Below are positions 35,824-48,143 of a stretch of 64,000 nt of DNA, piece by piece. The stretch's first letter is position 1; every line of letters begins with the position of its first letter. Made by a program: the position numbers and the translations under genes. The notes under the pieces are model-generated. The model was not told the DNA's origin, did not search any database, and worked only from the letters and a program-made list of their open reading frames with translations. The stretch spans positions 340,630 through 404,629 of the forward strand of contig NW_003546264.1 in the NCBI RefSeq assembly GCF_000090795.2. The letters are read 5' to 3'. The stretch is from Amphimedon queenslandica (lineage: Eukaryota > Porifera > Demospongiae > Haplosclerida > Niphatidae).

Positions 35824-38683
35824 ATGAGGTGGCCAGGACTACACGGCGGTTTTATACTAAGGATCCTCAAAAGAAACAGAAATGTGACGAGAAAAGCTCA
35901 CCCGACCCTTCTTTCTCACCTCTCTCGACCTCTGAGCACCTCTTCCGCTCTCTATGCTACCAAGGGACCGGATTTTGATGACACCAGCCTCTCTTATGGC
36001 GGTAAATCCATGAGACAACTTCTCAGAGCATTCCTCGTCTATCAACTCTTCTCCTTCAACAGCATTGTGGATTCAAGCGAGAGGGTACGTTGCATTTATG
36101 AATAAAGTCCTCCCTGCTGCTGAGAATGCAACATTATCCACATGTACATGTACCTAGTCAATACATGTACAATTGTATTAAAATTGTTATTTTAACGGAT
36201 TTTGTCTTATCCACATGTATACACAATGCTTGCTGCTCTGTACTAATAAGTAATTATGATAAAGGCTGGCATTATTAGCACATACATGTACATGTACATG
36301 TATATTACTTTTTGATTTACTTTGCAGCTGCTGAAAGTCGCCAAAAAGATACTTGGGCAGTCTTTATTCAGGAAACTCATGAAGTGGACGATATATGGGC
36401 AGTTTGTCGCCGGAGAGGATTTGAAAACACTCCAGCCGGCAATGAAGCACCTACAGAGCCGAGGGGTTCGATCAATACTTGACTACGCCGTGGAGGACGA
36501 TGTACAGAACAGTGAAGTGTACATGGAAGTCAGGTAGTACATGTACATGTACTGTAATGTAATAATTGTAATTGTATATAAATTACATTACATTACATAA
36601 TATATATTATAGTCATACTACTACAGTCTATAGTATTGGTGTGTTTGGTTGTAGGTAGTGATTGTATTGTGGTATGATGAGTCTATAGTATTTGAATAAA
36701 AGCACATTCATTATTTTCTTGTACTTCTACTACGTGTTCTTTGTTGTTTTTTTGTAGACATAAAGCTAAGCCTCCTTCAGACACCCCTCACGTAACAACT
36801 GGTAATGAATAATAATAATGAATTGTTATTTATGATAATCCCTCTCTCTGTCCTCTTTCATTAGATGAGGACAGGAGCCCTCAGTTTAGTGTATCCACTA
36901 CCCCAGGGAAGGCAACTGTCACATCCAGCGCTAGGACCTACTTCTACCAAGACGAGCACAAGTGTGATGAGAATATGGAGAATTTTATAAAGTGCATCAA
37001 AATAGCAGGTAAAGCAGTATGTTATAGATTTACATGTTAACTTGATATCTTTATCATCAGCTGATGCTAGTGATGGTGAAGATGCTTTTGCCGCCATCAA
37101 ACTAACTGGACTTGGAAGAACAGAATTTCTTGTAAGCACAATAACTCAGTACAGTAACACGTATAAGTCCATTGTACTAGTGATTAGTGACACATATTTT
37201 TAATTTAAACTTTTCTCTTTGTTGTTGCAGCTGCGTCTGAGTGAAGCTCTTGTTGGCAGTGAGAAAGTCTTTTCCATACTAGCTGACAAACCAGATCTAC
37301 TTGAAGGAGTCATTACGTCGGATTCTTTTTTAAGAGGAGCTGAAAGAATGAAAGTAAAAGAGAAAGAGAGAGGGAGAGTCAATAATGATGACATTTTTTC
37401 TTGTTAGATTGATTCCAGGGAGCTACATGTACCACAACTGTTTGATAATTTAAGAGCCAAAGGTCAAAGGTACTGTACCAGTTATATTTCAATTTGTATT
37501 GTATTCTTCTTATTTGAGCAGTGACTCTATTTCATTCCTCCAATGGTATCATTCATTTCAACCTGGTAAAGAGCTGTACAGGATTCTCAGCACCAAGAAA
37601 GTACATAATACAACTCCTCATTCTCTCTTTATGTACAACACTGTCTGTGGTTTAGTTCTCCTCCAGTCAGCCCAAACTCCCTGTGATGTCAGATAACGAA
37701 AAAGACCAGATGAAGAGTGTCATGAGGAGGGTAGAGTCGTTAGCTGACGTGGCGCAAGAAAGAGGAGTGAGATTAATGGTGGACGCTGAACAAACTTACT
37801 ACCAACCAGCAATCCGTCACATCACTGTACACAGACTCATGCCTAAGTATAACATGCAATCTCCTGTTGTATATAATACACAGCAGTGTTATCTTAAGGT
37901 ACATGTACACGTGCAATGATATTTAATAATTATTTGTTTAGAATGTTGATACAAGTGTTGCGCTTGATTTACTGACGTCTGAGACAAGCGGTTTCCATTA
38001 TGGCGTCAAACTGGTTCGAGGTGCTTACATGGAGCAAGAGAACATGTTAGCCGTCAATAAAGGTAAGCACCCTCCCTCCCTCCCTTTTACAGAAGATGTA
38101 CATGTACATGTACATTTTACGTTTCATCAAGGACAGTAATAATTGTTAGTTTTTTCTAGGATATGATAGTCCAATATGGCGGAATAAATCAGAAACCGAC
38201 TTGAGTTATCACAAGGTACTAGAAGGACTAATGGAAAGAATGGTGACGACGGACCGTGGGAAAGTTAATGTGATGGTCGCCACTCATAATGAAGAAAGCA
38301 TCAAGTTTGCCATCAGCAAGTAAGCCCTGAAATTTTGATGGACAATGAGTACAAAATTTTGCATGTTACGGTAATAATTTTATCACAGGATGAAAGAGTT
38401 GAAAGTAGGCAAAGAGAACATTGCATTTGGTCAGTTACTAGGAATGTGTGACCACGTCACTTTCTCACTCGGTAAGTATAATCAGCCCCGCCTATTTACA
38501 TGTACCACGCCCACTTTAGGTCACCATGGTTACAACGTGTACAAGTACATGCCTTATGGATCTGTGGAGGAGGCACTGCCTTATCTCCTTCGGAGGGCAA
38601 ATGAAAATAAAGGAATGCTTGCAGGGGCAGTGAGGGAGAGAGAACTGCTCTGGAAAGAGATAAGGAGAAGATTCAAAATGTAA
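35824..38683 (+). CDS. PRODH: Proline dehydrogenase, mitochondrial
   Basis: Thirteen exons (35824-36084, 36328-36533, 36758-36801, 36865-37008, 37061-37131, 37231-37353, 37408-37469, 37522-37600, 37671-37898, 37942-38062, 38160-38319, 38389-38471, 38520-38683) close in frame as 581 aa (human about 600). An Arg/Ser-rich N-terminus without acidic residues looks like a mitochondrial targeting peptide. The FAD-binding TIM-barrel blocks follow: [70 protein letters not shown] and the substrate-contact [21 protein letters not shown]. It oxidises proline to pyrroline-5-carboxylate. The RRANEN ending fits the proline rather than bacterial bifunctional form. TANGO2 is its convergent neighbour, 273 bp away. 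Confidence 0.96.
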
Positions 38684-38956
38684 CGAATTTGAAATTTTAT
38701 TTTAGTCGCTGCAGTCCTAATTGTAATTTATTATTCCAGCTGCATCATCATTTATGATTATTATTCCATCACCGCTGTTATTGTTATTATTTATTTTTTG
38801 TTGTTATTCTTAATTTTTGCTTTGATGGCAGTACAAATTTATTATTGGGTTAATATTTCTCAAAACTTTTATTGTAATTATTATTATTGAATTTAAAACT
38901 ACATGAAATATCTTTGCAATGACACAATAAGTCTCTCTATTGATACAGAAGTAAAA

Positions 38957-40349
38957 CTAAAGGACGCTGCTGTGTTCTTCTATTTTAAAAGTTTCTGTTG
39001 TAGTGATCCACTCTACTTGTTCCTCTTTGATTGGTTCGGCCATCGTCCTCTCTACGTACGTTACAGTTCCCTCGTGATCGACCAGTATCACTGTATTGGT
39101 CCTGCAATAGTAATAATAATGTCAATTGCAATGCATTGCCTGCTTTATATAATACATGTAGGTAAATTAGTAGCTGAGCATGTAAAGAATAAATCACATT
39201 TAAGTGGTAATTTTAGCATCAGCTTGCCGATTGCCGAAAATAAAAATCTCCCCATTTTCTTCACTAAACAATAGCTATTGCTACACTTGCCTGGTTCCAT
39301 ATCTAACTCCGGGTGCTTTTACAAATATCGAACTGAAAGCTTTCATTAGAAACTCTGGATGAGAAGTGTCGTGCATCTCTGGGTCCGGATGGTAACTAGG
39401 GGGAGGAGCATTGTTACCAAGGAGCATCTCCATAGCAACTCACCAAGTGTCGTCTCCTAGCAACGAGAGTAGCTCTGACACGAGGTCATCTTTGCTGAGG
39501 CCGGAACTGATTATCTCTTTAAATTTCTTTTTTCCTTCTTTAACTTTCATCCAGGGAGAATCAAGCAAAGAGTTACTGAGGCCGTAGACTCCGCCCAGAA
39601 GGGGACACGCCCCCTCATCACTACGGTTACTGCAATACACCATTTCTTTGTTATTACTATATGAAAAAGGAAAGGCGTTGTCATGACAATAGTACCCACG
39701 TATTGACGTACCCCAGGGATCCAGTGATGAGATTGAAGCCGTCATACTGTGAGGAATTGGACATCAAGGTTGATGAGTAATTGGTGGGTGTGGTCTCGCC
39801 TAATAAATAATTTAGGACTAGCGTACCTAAAAATTACAAATATACATGTACATAGCTGATTCCGATCAATATTGGATTTTTTATAAATTTCGTGACAATG
39901 GAACTAATGGGTTTTTGCTTGTCATGGATTTCGTGACAATGGAACTAATGGGTTTTTTAAAAGTTAGGTTTGAAGTACAAGCCACACCATTAAGACCACA
40001 CCCACCTCTGCTTATCCCTTGAAACTCTGGTGCATTGAAGTCCTTCCGATAATTAGTTAAAACAGCAAAACGTCCTCTCCTAGAGAAACCAAGCCAGGAC
40101 CCACCATTGAGACCATCCTTACCTGTAAACAACAACAAACAACAACACAGTATATAATTATATAATAATAAATAAATATGTATAAATATTTATTTGTTTA
40201 ATTATACCTGCAATGATGTGAGAGGCAGGATGGGGCCAGAAGTGAGCTGGGAGCGTGTTTCTGTCGTAGAACTCATCTCTATTGACGGCAACTATCAACT
40301 GGTAGGTACCTGATCCGTCAGGATTGTACTCTAAAAATACAATACACAT
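38957..40349 (-). CDS. TANGO2: TANGO2 (NRDE-family) homologue; one internal exon unresolved
   Basis: Supported exons are 40349-40208, 40122-40006, 39746-39712, 39656-39444, 39395-39291 and 39101-38957. The protein starts MCIVFLEYNPDG and carries the hallmark NRDE (VAVNRDEFYDR). GGSWLGFSRRGRFAVLTNYR, YDGFNLI, GVYGLSNSLLDSPW and VRYGTRTNTVILVD follow in family order. A segment equivalent to VTHFL...SLSYL of the human protein should lie between 40005 and 39750; VTKFIKNPILIGIS is readable near 39900-39860, but its exon borders are unclear because two 30-bp direct copies of the same sequence (39887-39916 and 39928-39957) lie there. The last intron uses a GC donor (AG|gcaagt). TANGO2 is linked to mitochondrial and lipid metabolism and secretory organisation; its biochemistry is unsettled. 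Confidence 0.88.
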
Positions 40350-40574
40350 TTTTAAGAAAAATAATTATTATAATTAATTTTATTAAAAATTATTATTATT
40401 TTATTGGTGGGAGGAGTTTTGTAGGTGTTGCCAAATAAAAATGGCGGATCTGTGAAAGTAGATTTTTTTCTGGTGTCTCTCTTTGCCCAGTCATACAATT
40501 GTATTATCGTACTGATAGGAACTGGATTTAAATTTATAAAACAGGTAAAGGATGAATACTATTATTTTGCAATA

Positions 40575-42872
40575 GAAGTAATGTATCGGAAAATGTAATA
40601 AAAATTGGGGGGTCATTTTAGAGCCATTATTGGAAAACCATGGGCTATAATAGTATAGGGTATTTTTCTGAAATTTGGAGTTTTTTAAAAATGGTCGTAA
40701 CTTGAGAAATTGAAGTCGGAATTCGCTCAAACTTTCTACGTAGCATAAGTACATCAATATGTATCAGAAAATGTAATAAAAATTGGGGGTGATTTCGGAG
40801 CCATTTTTTGGAAAAAAACCATGGGCTATAGTACAGGGAAATTTTCTGAAATTTGGAGTTTTTAAAAAGTGGTCATAACTCGAAAAATTGAAGTCGGAAT
40901 CAGCTCAAACTTTCTACGTAGCATAAGTACATCAATATGTATCAGAAAATGTAATAAAAATTGGGGGTGATTTCGGAGCCATTTTTTGGAAAAAACCATG
41001 GGCTATAGTACAGGGATTTTTTCCGAAATTTGGAGTTTTTAAAAAATGGTCATAACTCGAAAAGTTGAAGTTGGAATCGGCTCAAACTTTCTACACAGCA
41101 TAAGTACATCAATATGTATCAGAAAATCTAATAAAAATTGGGGGTGATTTCGGAGCCATTTTTTGGAAAAAACCATGGGCTATAGTACAGGGATTTTTTC
41201 CGAAATTTGGAGTTTTTAAAAAATGGTCATAACCTCGAAAAGTTGAAGTTGGAATCGGCTCAAACTTTCTACACAGCATAAGTACATCAATATGTATCAG
41301 AAAATCTAATAAAAATGGAGGGTGATTTCGGAGCCATTTTTTTGGAAAAAACCCATGGGCTATAGTACAGGGATTTTTTCTGAAATTTGGAGTTTTAAAA
41401 AATGGTCAAACTCGAAAAGTAAAGTGANNNNNNNNNNTCAATATGTATCAGAAAATCTAATAAAAATGGAGGGTGATTTCGGAGCCATTTTTTTGGAAAA
41501 AACCATGGGCTATAGTACAGGGATTTTTTCTGAAATTTGGAGTTTTTAAAAAATGGTCATAACTCGAAAAGTTGAAGTTGGAATCGGCTCAAACTTTCTA
41601 CATAGCATAAGTGCATCAATATGTATCAGAAAATCTAATAAAAATGGAGGGTGATTTCGGAGCCATTTTTTTGGAAAAAACCATGGGCTATAGTACAGGG
41701 ATTTTTTCTGAAATTTGGAGTTTTTAAAAAATGGTCATAACTCGAAAAGTTGAAGTTGGAATCGGCTCAAACTTTCTACACAGCATAAGTACATCAATAT
41801 GTATCAGAAAATCTAATAAAAATGGAGGGTGATTTCGGAGCCATTTTTTTGGAAAAAACCATGGGCTATAGTACAGGGATTTTTTCTGAAATTTGGAGTT
41901 TTTAAAAAATGGTCATAACTCGAAAAGTTAAAGTTGGAATCGGCTCAAACTTTCTACATAGCATAAGTGCATCAATATGTATCAGAAAATCTAATAAAAA
42001 TTGGGGGTGATTTCGGAGCCATTTTTTGGAAAAAACCATGGGCTATAGTACAGGGATTTTTTCCGAAATTTGGAGTTTTTAAAAAATGGTCATAACTCGA
42101 AAAGTTGAAGTTGGAATCGGCTCAAACTTTCTACACAGCATAAGTACATCAATATGTATCAGAAAATCTAATAAAAATGGAGGGTGATTTCGGAGCCATT
42201 TTTTTGGAAAAAACCATGGGCTATAGTACAGGGATTTTTTCTGAAATTTGGAGTTTTTAAAAAATGGTCATAACTCGAAAAGTTGAAGTTGGAATCGGCT
42301 CAAACTTTCTACACAGCATAAGTGCATCAATATGTATCAGAAAATCTAATAAAAATGGAGGGTGATTTCGGAGCCATTTTTTTGGAAAAAACCATGGGCT
42401 ATAGTACAGGGATTTTTTCCGAAATTTGGAGTTTTTAAAAAATGGTCATAACTCGAAAAGTTGAAGTTGGAATCGGCTCAAACTTTCTACACAGCATAAG
42501 TACATCAATATGTATCAGAAAATCTAATAAAAATGGAGGGTGATTTCGGAGCCATTTTTTTGGAAAAAACCATGGGCTATAGTACAGGGATTTTTTCCGA
42601 AATTTGGAGTTTTTAAAAAATGGTCATAACTCGAAAAGTTAAAGTTGGAATCGGCTCAAACTTTCTACATAGCATAAGTGCATCAATATATATCAGAAAA
42701 TCTAATAAAAATGGAGGGTGATTTCGGAGCCATTTTTTTGGAAAAAACCATGGGCTATAGTACAGGGATTTTTTCTGAAATTTGGAGTTTTTAAAAAATG
42801 GTCATAACTCGAAAAGTTAAAGTTGGAATCGGCTCAAACTTTCTACATAGCATAAGTACATCATTATGTATA
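40575..42872 (+). repeat. Tandem array of about 13 units of ~177-178 bp
   Basis: The landmark ccatgggctatagtacaggg recurs with spacings of 177, 177, 180, then (after a 10-N gap) 178, 178, 177, 178, 178, 178 and 178. The first unit near 40640 is degenerate. Each unit carries gtgatttcggagcc, a poly-T/GGAAAA segment, the landmark, gaaatttggagttttt, atggtcataactcgaaaa, gttgaagttggaatcggctcaaactttctac and atcaatatgtatcagaaaa. Internal units are nearly identical, which points to recent homogenisation. No transposase or terminal repeats were seen. It fills most of the space between the TANGO2 and GOLGA3 starts. Confidence 0.97.
41428..41437. other. Assembly gap of 10 N inside the satellite array
   Basis: Ten unknown bases interrupt a unit; the local spacing of 150 instead of 177 shows that the true missing length differs from ten. 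Copy number of the array is therefore uncertain. Confidence 0.95.
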
Positions 42873-42989
42873 TATATATATCATGAGTTTGGAGCCATTT
42901 TGAATTAATTTAATAATTATTAATAATTAATTATCATTGCAGGTACTGTATGCAAATATTCATTGAGATACCTTCCGCCCACACACTAA

Positions 42990-45900
42990 ATGAGTACTTT
43001 ATATTCTGCTGACGACACTAGAACAGGTAACACCTCACCTACTTTAAGTTTCTTCCCTTCTCGTCCGTTACTTGGTGCAGGCCCCGCCCTAAGCTCCGCC
43101 CAAGGACTACCCAATCGTCCGGTGGCTCTCATGCAAAGAGACACGCCCACTAATTTATCTGATTCTGACAAATTAGGAGGTGGAGTCTCCCCGTCAGTTG
43201 ATTCAATGTATTCCCCTAATGATACTCATGGAATGGGCGTGTCAGGGGGTGTGGCTAAAGGAGCTAGGTCCAAACCTCTCACCACTTCTTTTGCTCTTCC
43301 GTCACCAAAAGCTAACAGGGACATCGTGTTGCTAGGGAACGGTAGCCACGACAATCGTAGCCGTGACAACGAAGACAAGGATTCCGTATGTAGTGAGCCC
43401 GTTAGAGGGCGTGGCTTTGACACACCTCCAGTCACGCCTACCCCGTCTCTACCAGGAGGACTCTCTCTTCAAATGCCGGCACACTTGAGGACACAGCAGG
43501 GAAAAAAGAAAAAGGTTACAAGTCTGGAAGATAAGAAAGAAGAGAGAGAAGGAGAAACTGATGAAATAGCAAGTGGCCGCTCTACCCCAATCATCACCTT
43601 ACCTGAAGTACCTAAGCAAAGACCTCAATATGCGTCACAGTTCTCACCATTACAGTCCGTACGTCCTTCACTATCAGCCTCTCTACCTGTTACTAGATTA
43701 AGAGGAGGAGATGATGTCCTTAGTCTTAAAGAGCAACTGAAGCAGCTCATGAGAGAAAAGGCTAATCTTGAAGGTCAACTTGAGAGCGTTATTGATGAAT
43801 GTCAGAGCACTTTAAAGGAAAGGTCACAGCTGCAAACTAAACTAGCACAAGCCGAAGTAGAACTAAGCACAATTCACACTGATCTGACTAATAGTCTAAC
43901 AGCTGCTGGTAGGGAGGCTGCTGAGGAAGAAGAGGGAGGGAGTGACTTACAGACTGAGCTAAACCGTTTGGAATCGACTTTAAGTCAGAAGAGAAGTGAA
44001 CTTGCTTCAAAGTCGCGTGAGATCGAAAAAGAGAGAAAAACTGTTAAAGATCTATCAGACGAACTTATCAGTGCTCGCGGTCTTCTTAAAGAGAAAGAGA
44101 GAGAATTAGGCGAGATACAAGAACAAGTTAGGCGACACTCGAGTGTCCTTGAGGAGAAAGATGACGCCATTGAAGAACTAAAGAGACAAAACCTTTCCTT
44201 AAAAGGTAGTCTTACCAGCATGGAGTCATCTAAAGCATGGCTGAAAGAACAGCTTGAATCAGCTATCGATACCAAAGCAAAACTACAAGAAGAACTAAGA
44301 GGAGTTAGAGCCAGTGGATTAACACAGAGTATAAAAATGGAGGGTCTACAAAAAGAAAGTGATCTACTTAAACAACAAGTGGCAGATCTTCAGGGCAGCA
44401 TATTAAGAGATAAAGCTAAACTAGTGACGGAGTTGGAGGCCATTGAAGCTGACGTGATTGATAAAGAAGGAACATTTGAACTGGTCCAGGCTGAGAAGGA
44501 GCAGCTACAGGAACAGCTGCAACTCAAGTCGTCTCAACTTGATAAGATCATATCCAATTTGGCTGATCAAAAGGCGGCCAATGCTCACCTGATGAGTGAA
44601 CTTGATGACGTCAATGCTACTAATAGCTCGTTAGAATCTCGTTTAAAAACTTTAGAAGAGGAAAATAACAAAATGACTCAGCAAACGGAACAATTCCAGC
44701 GACAGTTGGCAGTCAAAGAAGAGGAGGGAAAGGAACTTAAGAAATCAAAATCAACTTTACAACAACAGCTCCAATCAAAGGAGCTATCGACCGTGAGTAA
44801 GGACGGGGAGATACAGAACCTGAAGGACTCTATAGGGATTCTTAAACATGAGCGGGACACTCTGAATGAGTCCAAGAAGGTTTTAGAGGAAGAACTCTCT
44901 CGCCGTCAAGAAACCAGTGAGCGCCTTGAGTCTGATTTTGAGAACTCTAAGAACCAGCTAGCTCAGTTGGAGTCACAGCTTCAAGCCGAGAAAAGGAAGC
45001 GTCAGCTTTTAGAGTCCGAGGTTTCTGATTTTGAGTCCCAGTTAGCCGAGAAACAAGAGGAACTGGAGGAGAAAGAGAAATCAGTAACTGCCCTCCAGTC
45101 ACAGTCGGAAGATATCAGGCAGCACTTTAACTCACTTCAGAACCGGTTCGAAGAGATTGAGAATGAAAGTGGAGCTAGTTTAGAGGAGAAGGATAAACTG
45201 ATTGAGACGCTTAAGAGCGACCGGAAAAAGGCGTTGGATCAAGCGAGGGCCTTGTCAGAAAGTGAGAGAGGGATGAGAGAGGAAGTGGCAAGACTAAAAG
45301 AGGAAAATGCCAACTTGCAGGGGCAGCTGGACTCTGCCGTGAGCTCAGGACCACAGCTGGAGGATTTCAAACAAGTCTTGAAAGAGAAAAATACACTGGA
45401 TAGTCAGTTAGCGTCTGAGAGACTCAATCATCAACAAGAAGGAATTAAACTTCAAGCGAAAGTGGCCAGGCTTGAGACAGAGCTGAAGGACGTTAGGAAA
45501 GAAGGGAAGAAAAAGGAGAGAGAGTTTGAAAAGAAGCAAGAGAGTCTGGACTTGATAATTGATGATCTACAGAAACAACTTGAAGAAACTAAAAAGAAAG
45601 ACCTGGTAAGTGTGTACCATTTCGACCCATGCATGCAGTACATGTACTAGTGGTTAATAATGTAGTGAATTAGTATTAGTGATTTGGTGGCTCCTTGAAT
45701 AAATTTCTTAATCTTAAGCTAATTTGTTATTTCGTGAGCTATTGTTCTCATATTAATTATTACAGGCTAGTCAGCCATCAACGGATGAGGTAGATGGTCT
45801 TCATGAAGCAATAGAAGAGAGAAACAACATGATAGAAACCTTGGGCAAAGACAAGACTAAGCTACAGGAGGAGAACACAAGTTTAAGAGAAAGATTGAGA

Positions 45901-47927
45901 GAGAGTGACACTCGCCTAATGGAGTTAGAACAAGAAATGGAGGACGCACTACAGCAGCTAAAGGAGGAGGGAGAGATTGAGAGAGAGCGATTTGAAGAAG
46001 AGAAGCAGCAGCTGGTCATTGAAGCACAGCATTTAAAAGGTCGTCTGTCAGGTATCAACAGGTCCCAACAGGTAATGCGGGAACATACAACAGGTTTAGA
46101 GAAATCTCTAGCTTTTAAGGAATCACAGATACAGAAACTGACCGGCGAGAACAATCGAGCAATTGCCGAAAAAACTAATGAAATTGAGTCCTTGAAGACG
46201 TCCGTGACGGAACTTCAAGACAGAGAGAGTTCATTAAAGTCCGAGCTACAGCAAGCTTTGAACTCCGCCCTTCTTGAGTCCCAAAGAGCCGACGGGATGG
46301 CAAGAGACCTTGAGAGACTCAAGGAAGAATTGGAGAGGACCAGAGGAGCTTCATCCAGTGATAAAGAACTCAGAGAGCTCAGGGAAAGTGTAGCTAACCT
46401 GGAACAAGTCAAGACCGACCTTCAGGTAACTAATTTTTAATGGGCAACCAGTAACAATTATTATATTATTATTGTTATTATTACTATTATTAGGGCGAAG
46501 TTCGTATTCTTAAGCAGCAGCTGTCGTTAAGTGAGGACAATGTTGAGTCCATTCAGCGAGAACTGGACGAGAAGGAACAGCTGATCTCCATATTAGGACA
46601 AGACCTCAAAATGACCAAAGAAGAGTTGGACCAGTCACAAAATGAAGTAAAATGGCTCCTTTATTAATTTCATTTTTTCTTTGCAATAGATGAGCACATT
46701 ACAGAGTCTCCTCCATGAGAAGAAGTCTCCTCAGAGGACGTTAACATCAAGCACTCCTCATTTCATTGGTAGGAGAGACTACTTACATGCGGGCATTAAT
46801 TGGAACTATTGTATCATTTGGGGATACTCTTTGTAATTTTATTTTAGGGGACGTAGGAGGCTTAAAAATGGGGATTAATTTTGCTGAATTAAACCTGCCA
46901 ATTACTAAAAAATAAATTATGACAATTCACCAACGAAATTTTACGCCTACACTGTCTATTATATAGAACTTTTTCATTAATAGAAACAGTACAATACTGA
47001 CAATGATTGATTATATATTTTATATTATTTTATTATTGTGCATGTGTAGATGGTGGCCTGTCTCCTGTAGTAAAAGGCACTGGCTTAGACGAGAAACAAA
47101 GTGGAGAGATATCATCTCTTAAATCCCAGCTAGGAGCAAAATCCAAGTAAGCAAGAAGGAGACAAAATTGTTTATTAATTTTTAATTTTTCTTTATTTTA
47201 TTTTTAAGGACGTTAAAGAATTTGCATTCATGTCTGCGTGATCTGAAGTAGGCTCATGTGATGTGCTATGTGTATTCTAATAATGGAATTGATGATTTCG
47301 ATTTTATTTTTTATTCTAATTATAGGAATGATATGGGTGACATACAGACAAGGATGGATCACCACACTTCCTCGTTACAGAATTCATACAGATCATCGCA
47401 GTAATAATAATTTTAAATTAGTTTCTCATGCTACATGTACATGTACATGTATGTAAAAAGTTTGAGCTGATTTTGATGAAAATTGAAGTTGCTTCAAAAT
47501 CTTGCCAAAGTCTCTGTACTGTAGCTCGCCAAATTTTGCCAAAAATGAAAAGGAGAGGATTTTTCATTTTTATTACATTTCCTGATGCATATACATGTTC
47601 TTTTGTTGTGTAGAAAATTTGAGCTCATTCCGATCAAAATTGGATTTTTTTACGAATTTTTAAAGTTGCTCCAAAATCGGGTAAAAGTCCCTGTACTATA
47701 GTACATGGTCTTGGGCCAAATTTTGCCAAAAATGAAAAGTAGAGAATTCTTCATTTTTATTACATTTTCTGATGCATATACAGTACATGTACATGCACTT
47801 ATGTTGCAGCAGCTTTATTATTAGTTTTTTGTGTACATGTAGACAATTAGAGGAGAAAATAAGGTCATTGCAACTGAGTAGAAGTAACAGTAGTCATTCA
47901 ACAAGGTCGATCACACCTTCAAATTGA
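42990..47927 (+). CDS. GOLGA3: Golgin-160 (GOLGA3) homologue
   Basis: Eight exons (42990-45605, 45766-46425, 46494-46646, 46690-46768, 47050-47146, 47209-47247, 47326-47400, 47843-47927) give 1267 aa. The first about 235 residues are a Ser/Pro/Gly-rich disordered head. The rest is nearly continuous coiled coil. Assignment to GOLGA3 rests on conserved blocks in the right order: LKEQLKQLMREKANLEGQLE at the start of the coil, KAWLKEQLESAIDTKAKLQ, IEADVIDKEGTFELVQAEK, and the C-terminal TLKNLHSCLRDLK followed by DMGDIQTRMDHH. The rest of the coil is too repetitive to assign. Golgin-160 tethers at cis/medial Golgi and positions the Golgi via dynein in vertebrates. The start codon is 118 bp from the end of the satellite array. 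Confidence 0.85.
47445..47800 (-). repeat. Second-subfamily repeat units in the last GOLGA3 intron
   Basis: Two to three units in reverse orientation (ctgtactatagtacatggtc at about 47691) carry aaattttgccaaaaatgaaaag and tttttattacattt.ctgatgcatatac. They fill the intron between exons 7 and 8. Confidence 0.82.
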
Positions 47928-48143
47928 AACTGAAACTATTATTATTATTATCATTATTATTACTGCTACTGTTTTTAAAGATTTTCTTAACTAAAAAAAG
48001 GCTAAATACTTCACTGAAAAAAAAGAAAAATACTCTAAGAGACAAAGACATGAAAATAATAATACAGATATACAAACAGTTCCTAGGCTAACAAAAAAAA
48101 GTTCAAGTATCTTGTGCTGCCACAGCAGCTCCATGCCACCAGC

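Noticed and set aside
38903-39274. 123-codon plus-strand frame
   Set aside because: It is antisense to the last TANGO2 exon and its intron, which match the TANGO2 family in order and frame.
41322-41549. 75-codon frame in the satellite array repeating a GYSTGIFSEIWSF-like peptide
   Set aside because: It arises because the unit length happens to preserve frame locally. It crosses the N gap, is broken in other units and has no start or splice context.
40575-42872. Regularly spaced repeats that could suggest a CRISPR array
   Set aside because: Units are about 177 bp and similar along their whole length, with no short-repeat/unique-spacer pattern. The genome is clearly animal, so it is a tandem satellite.
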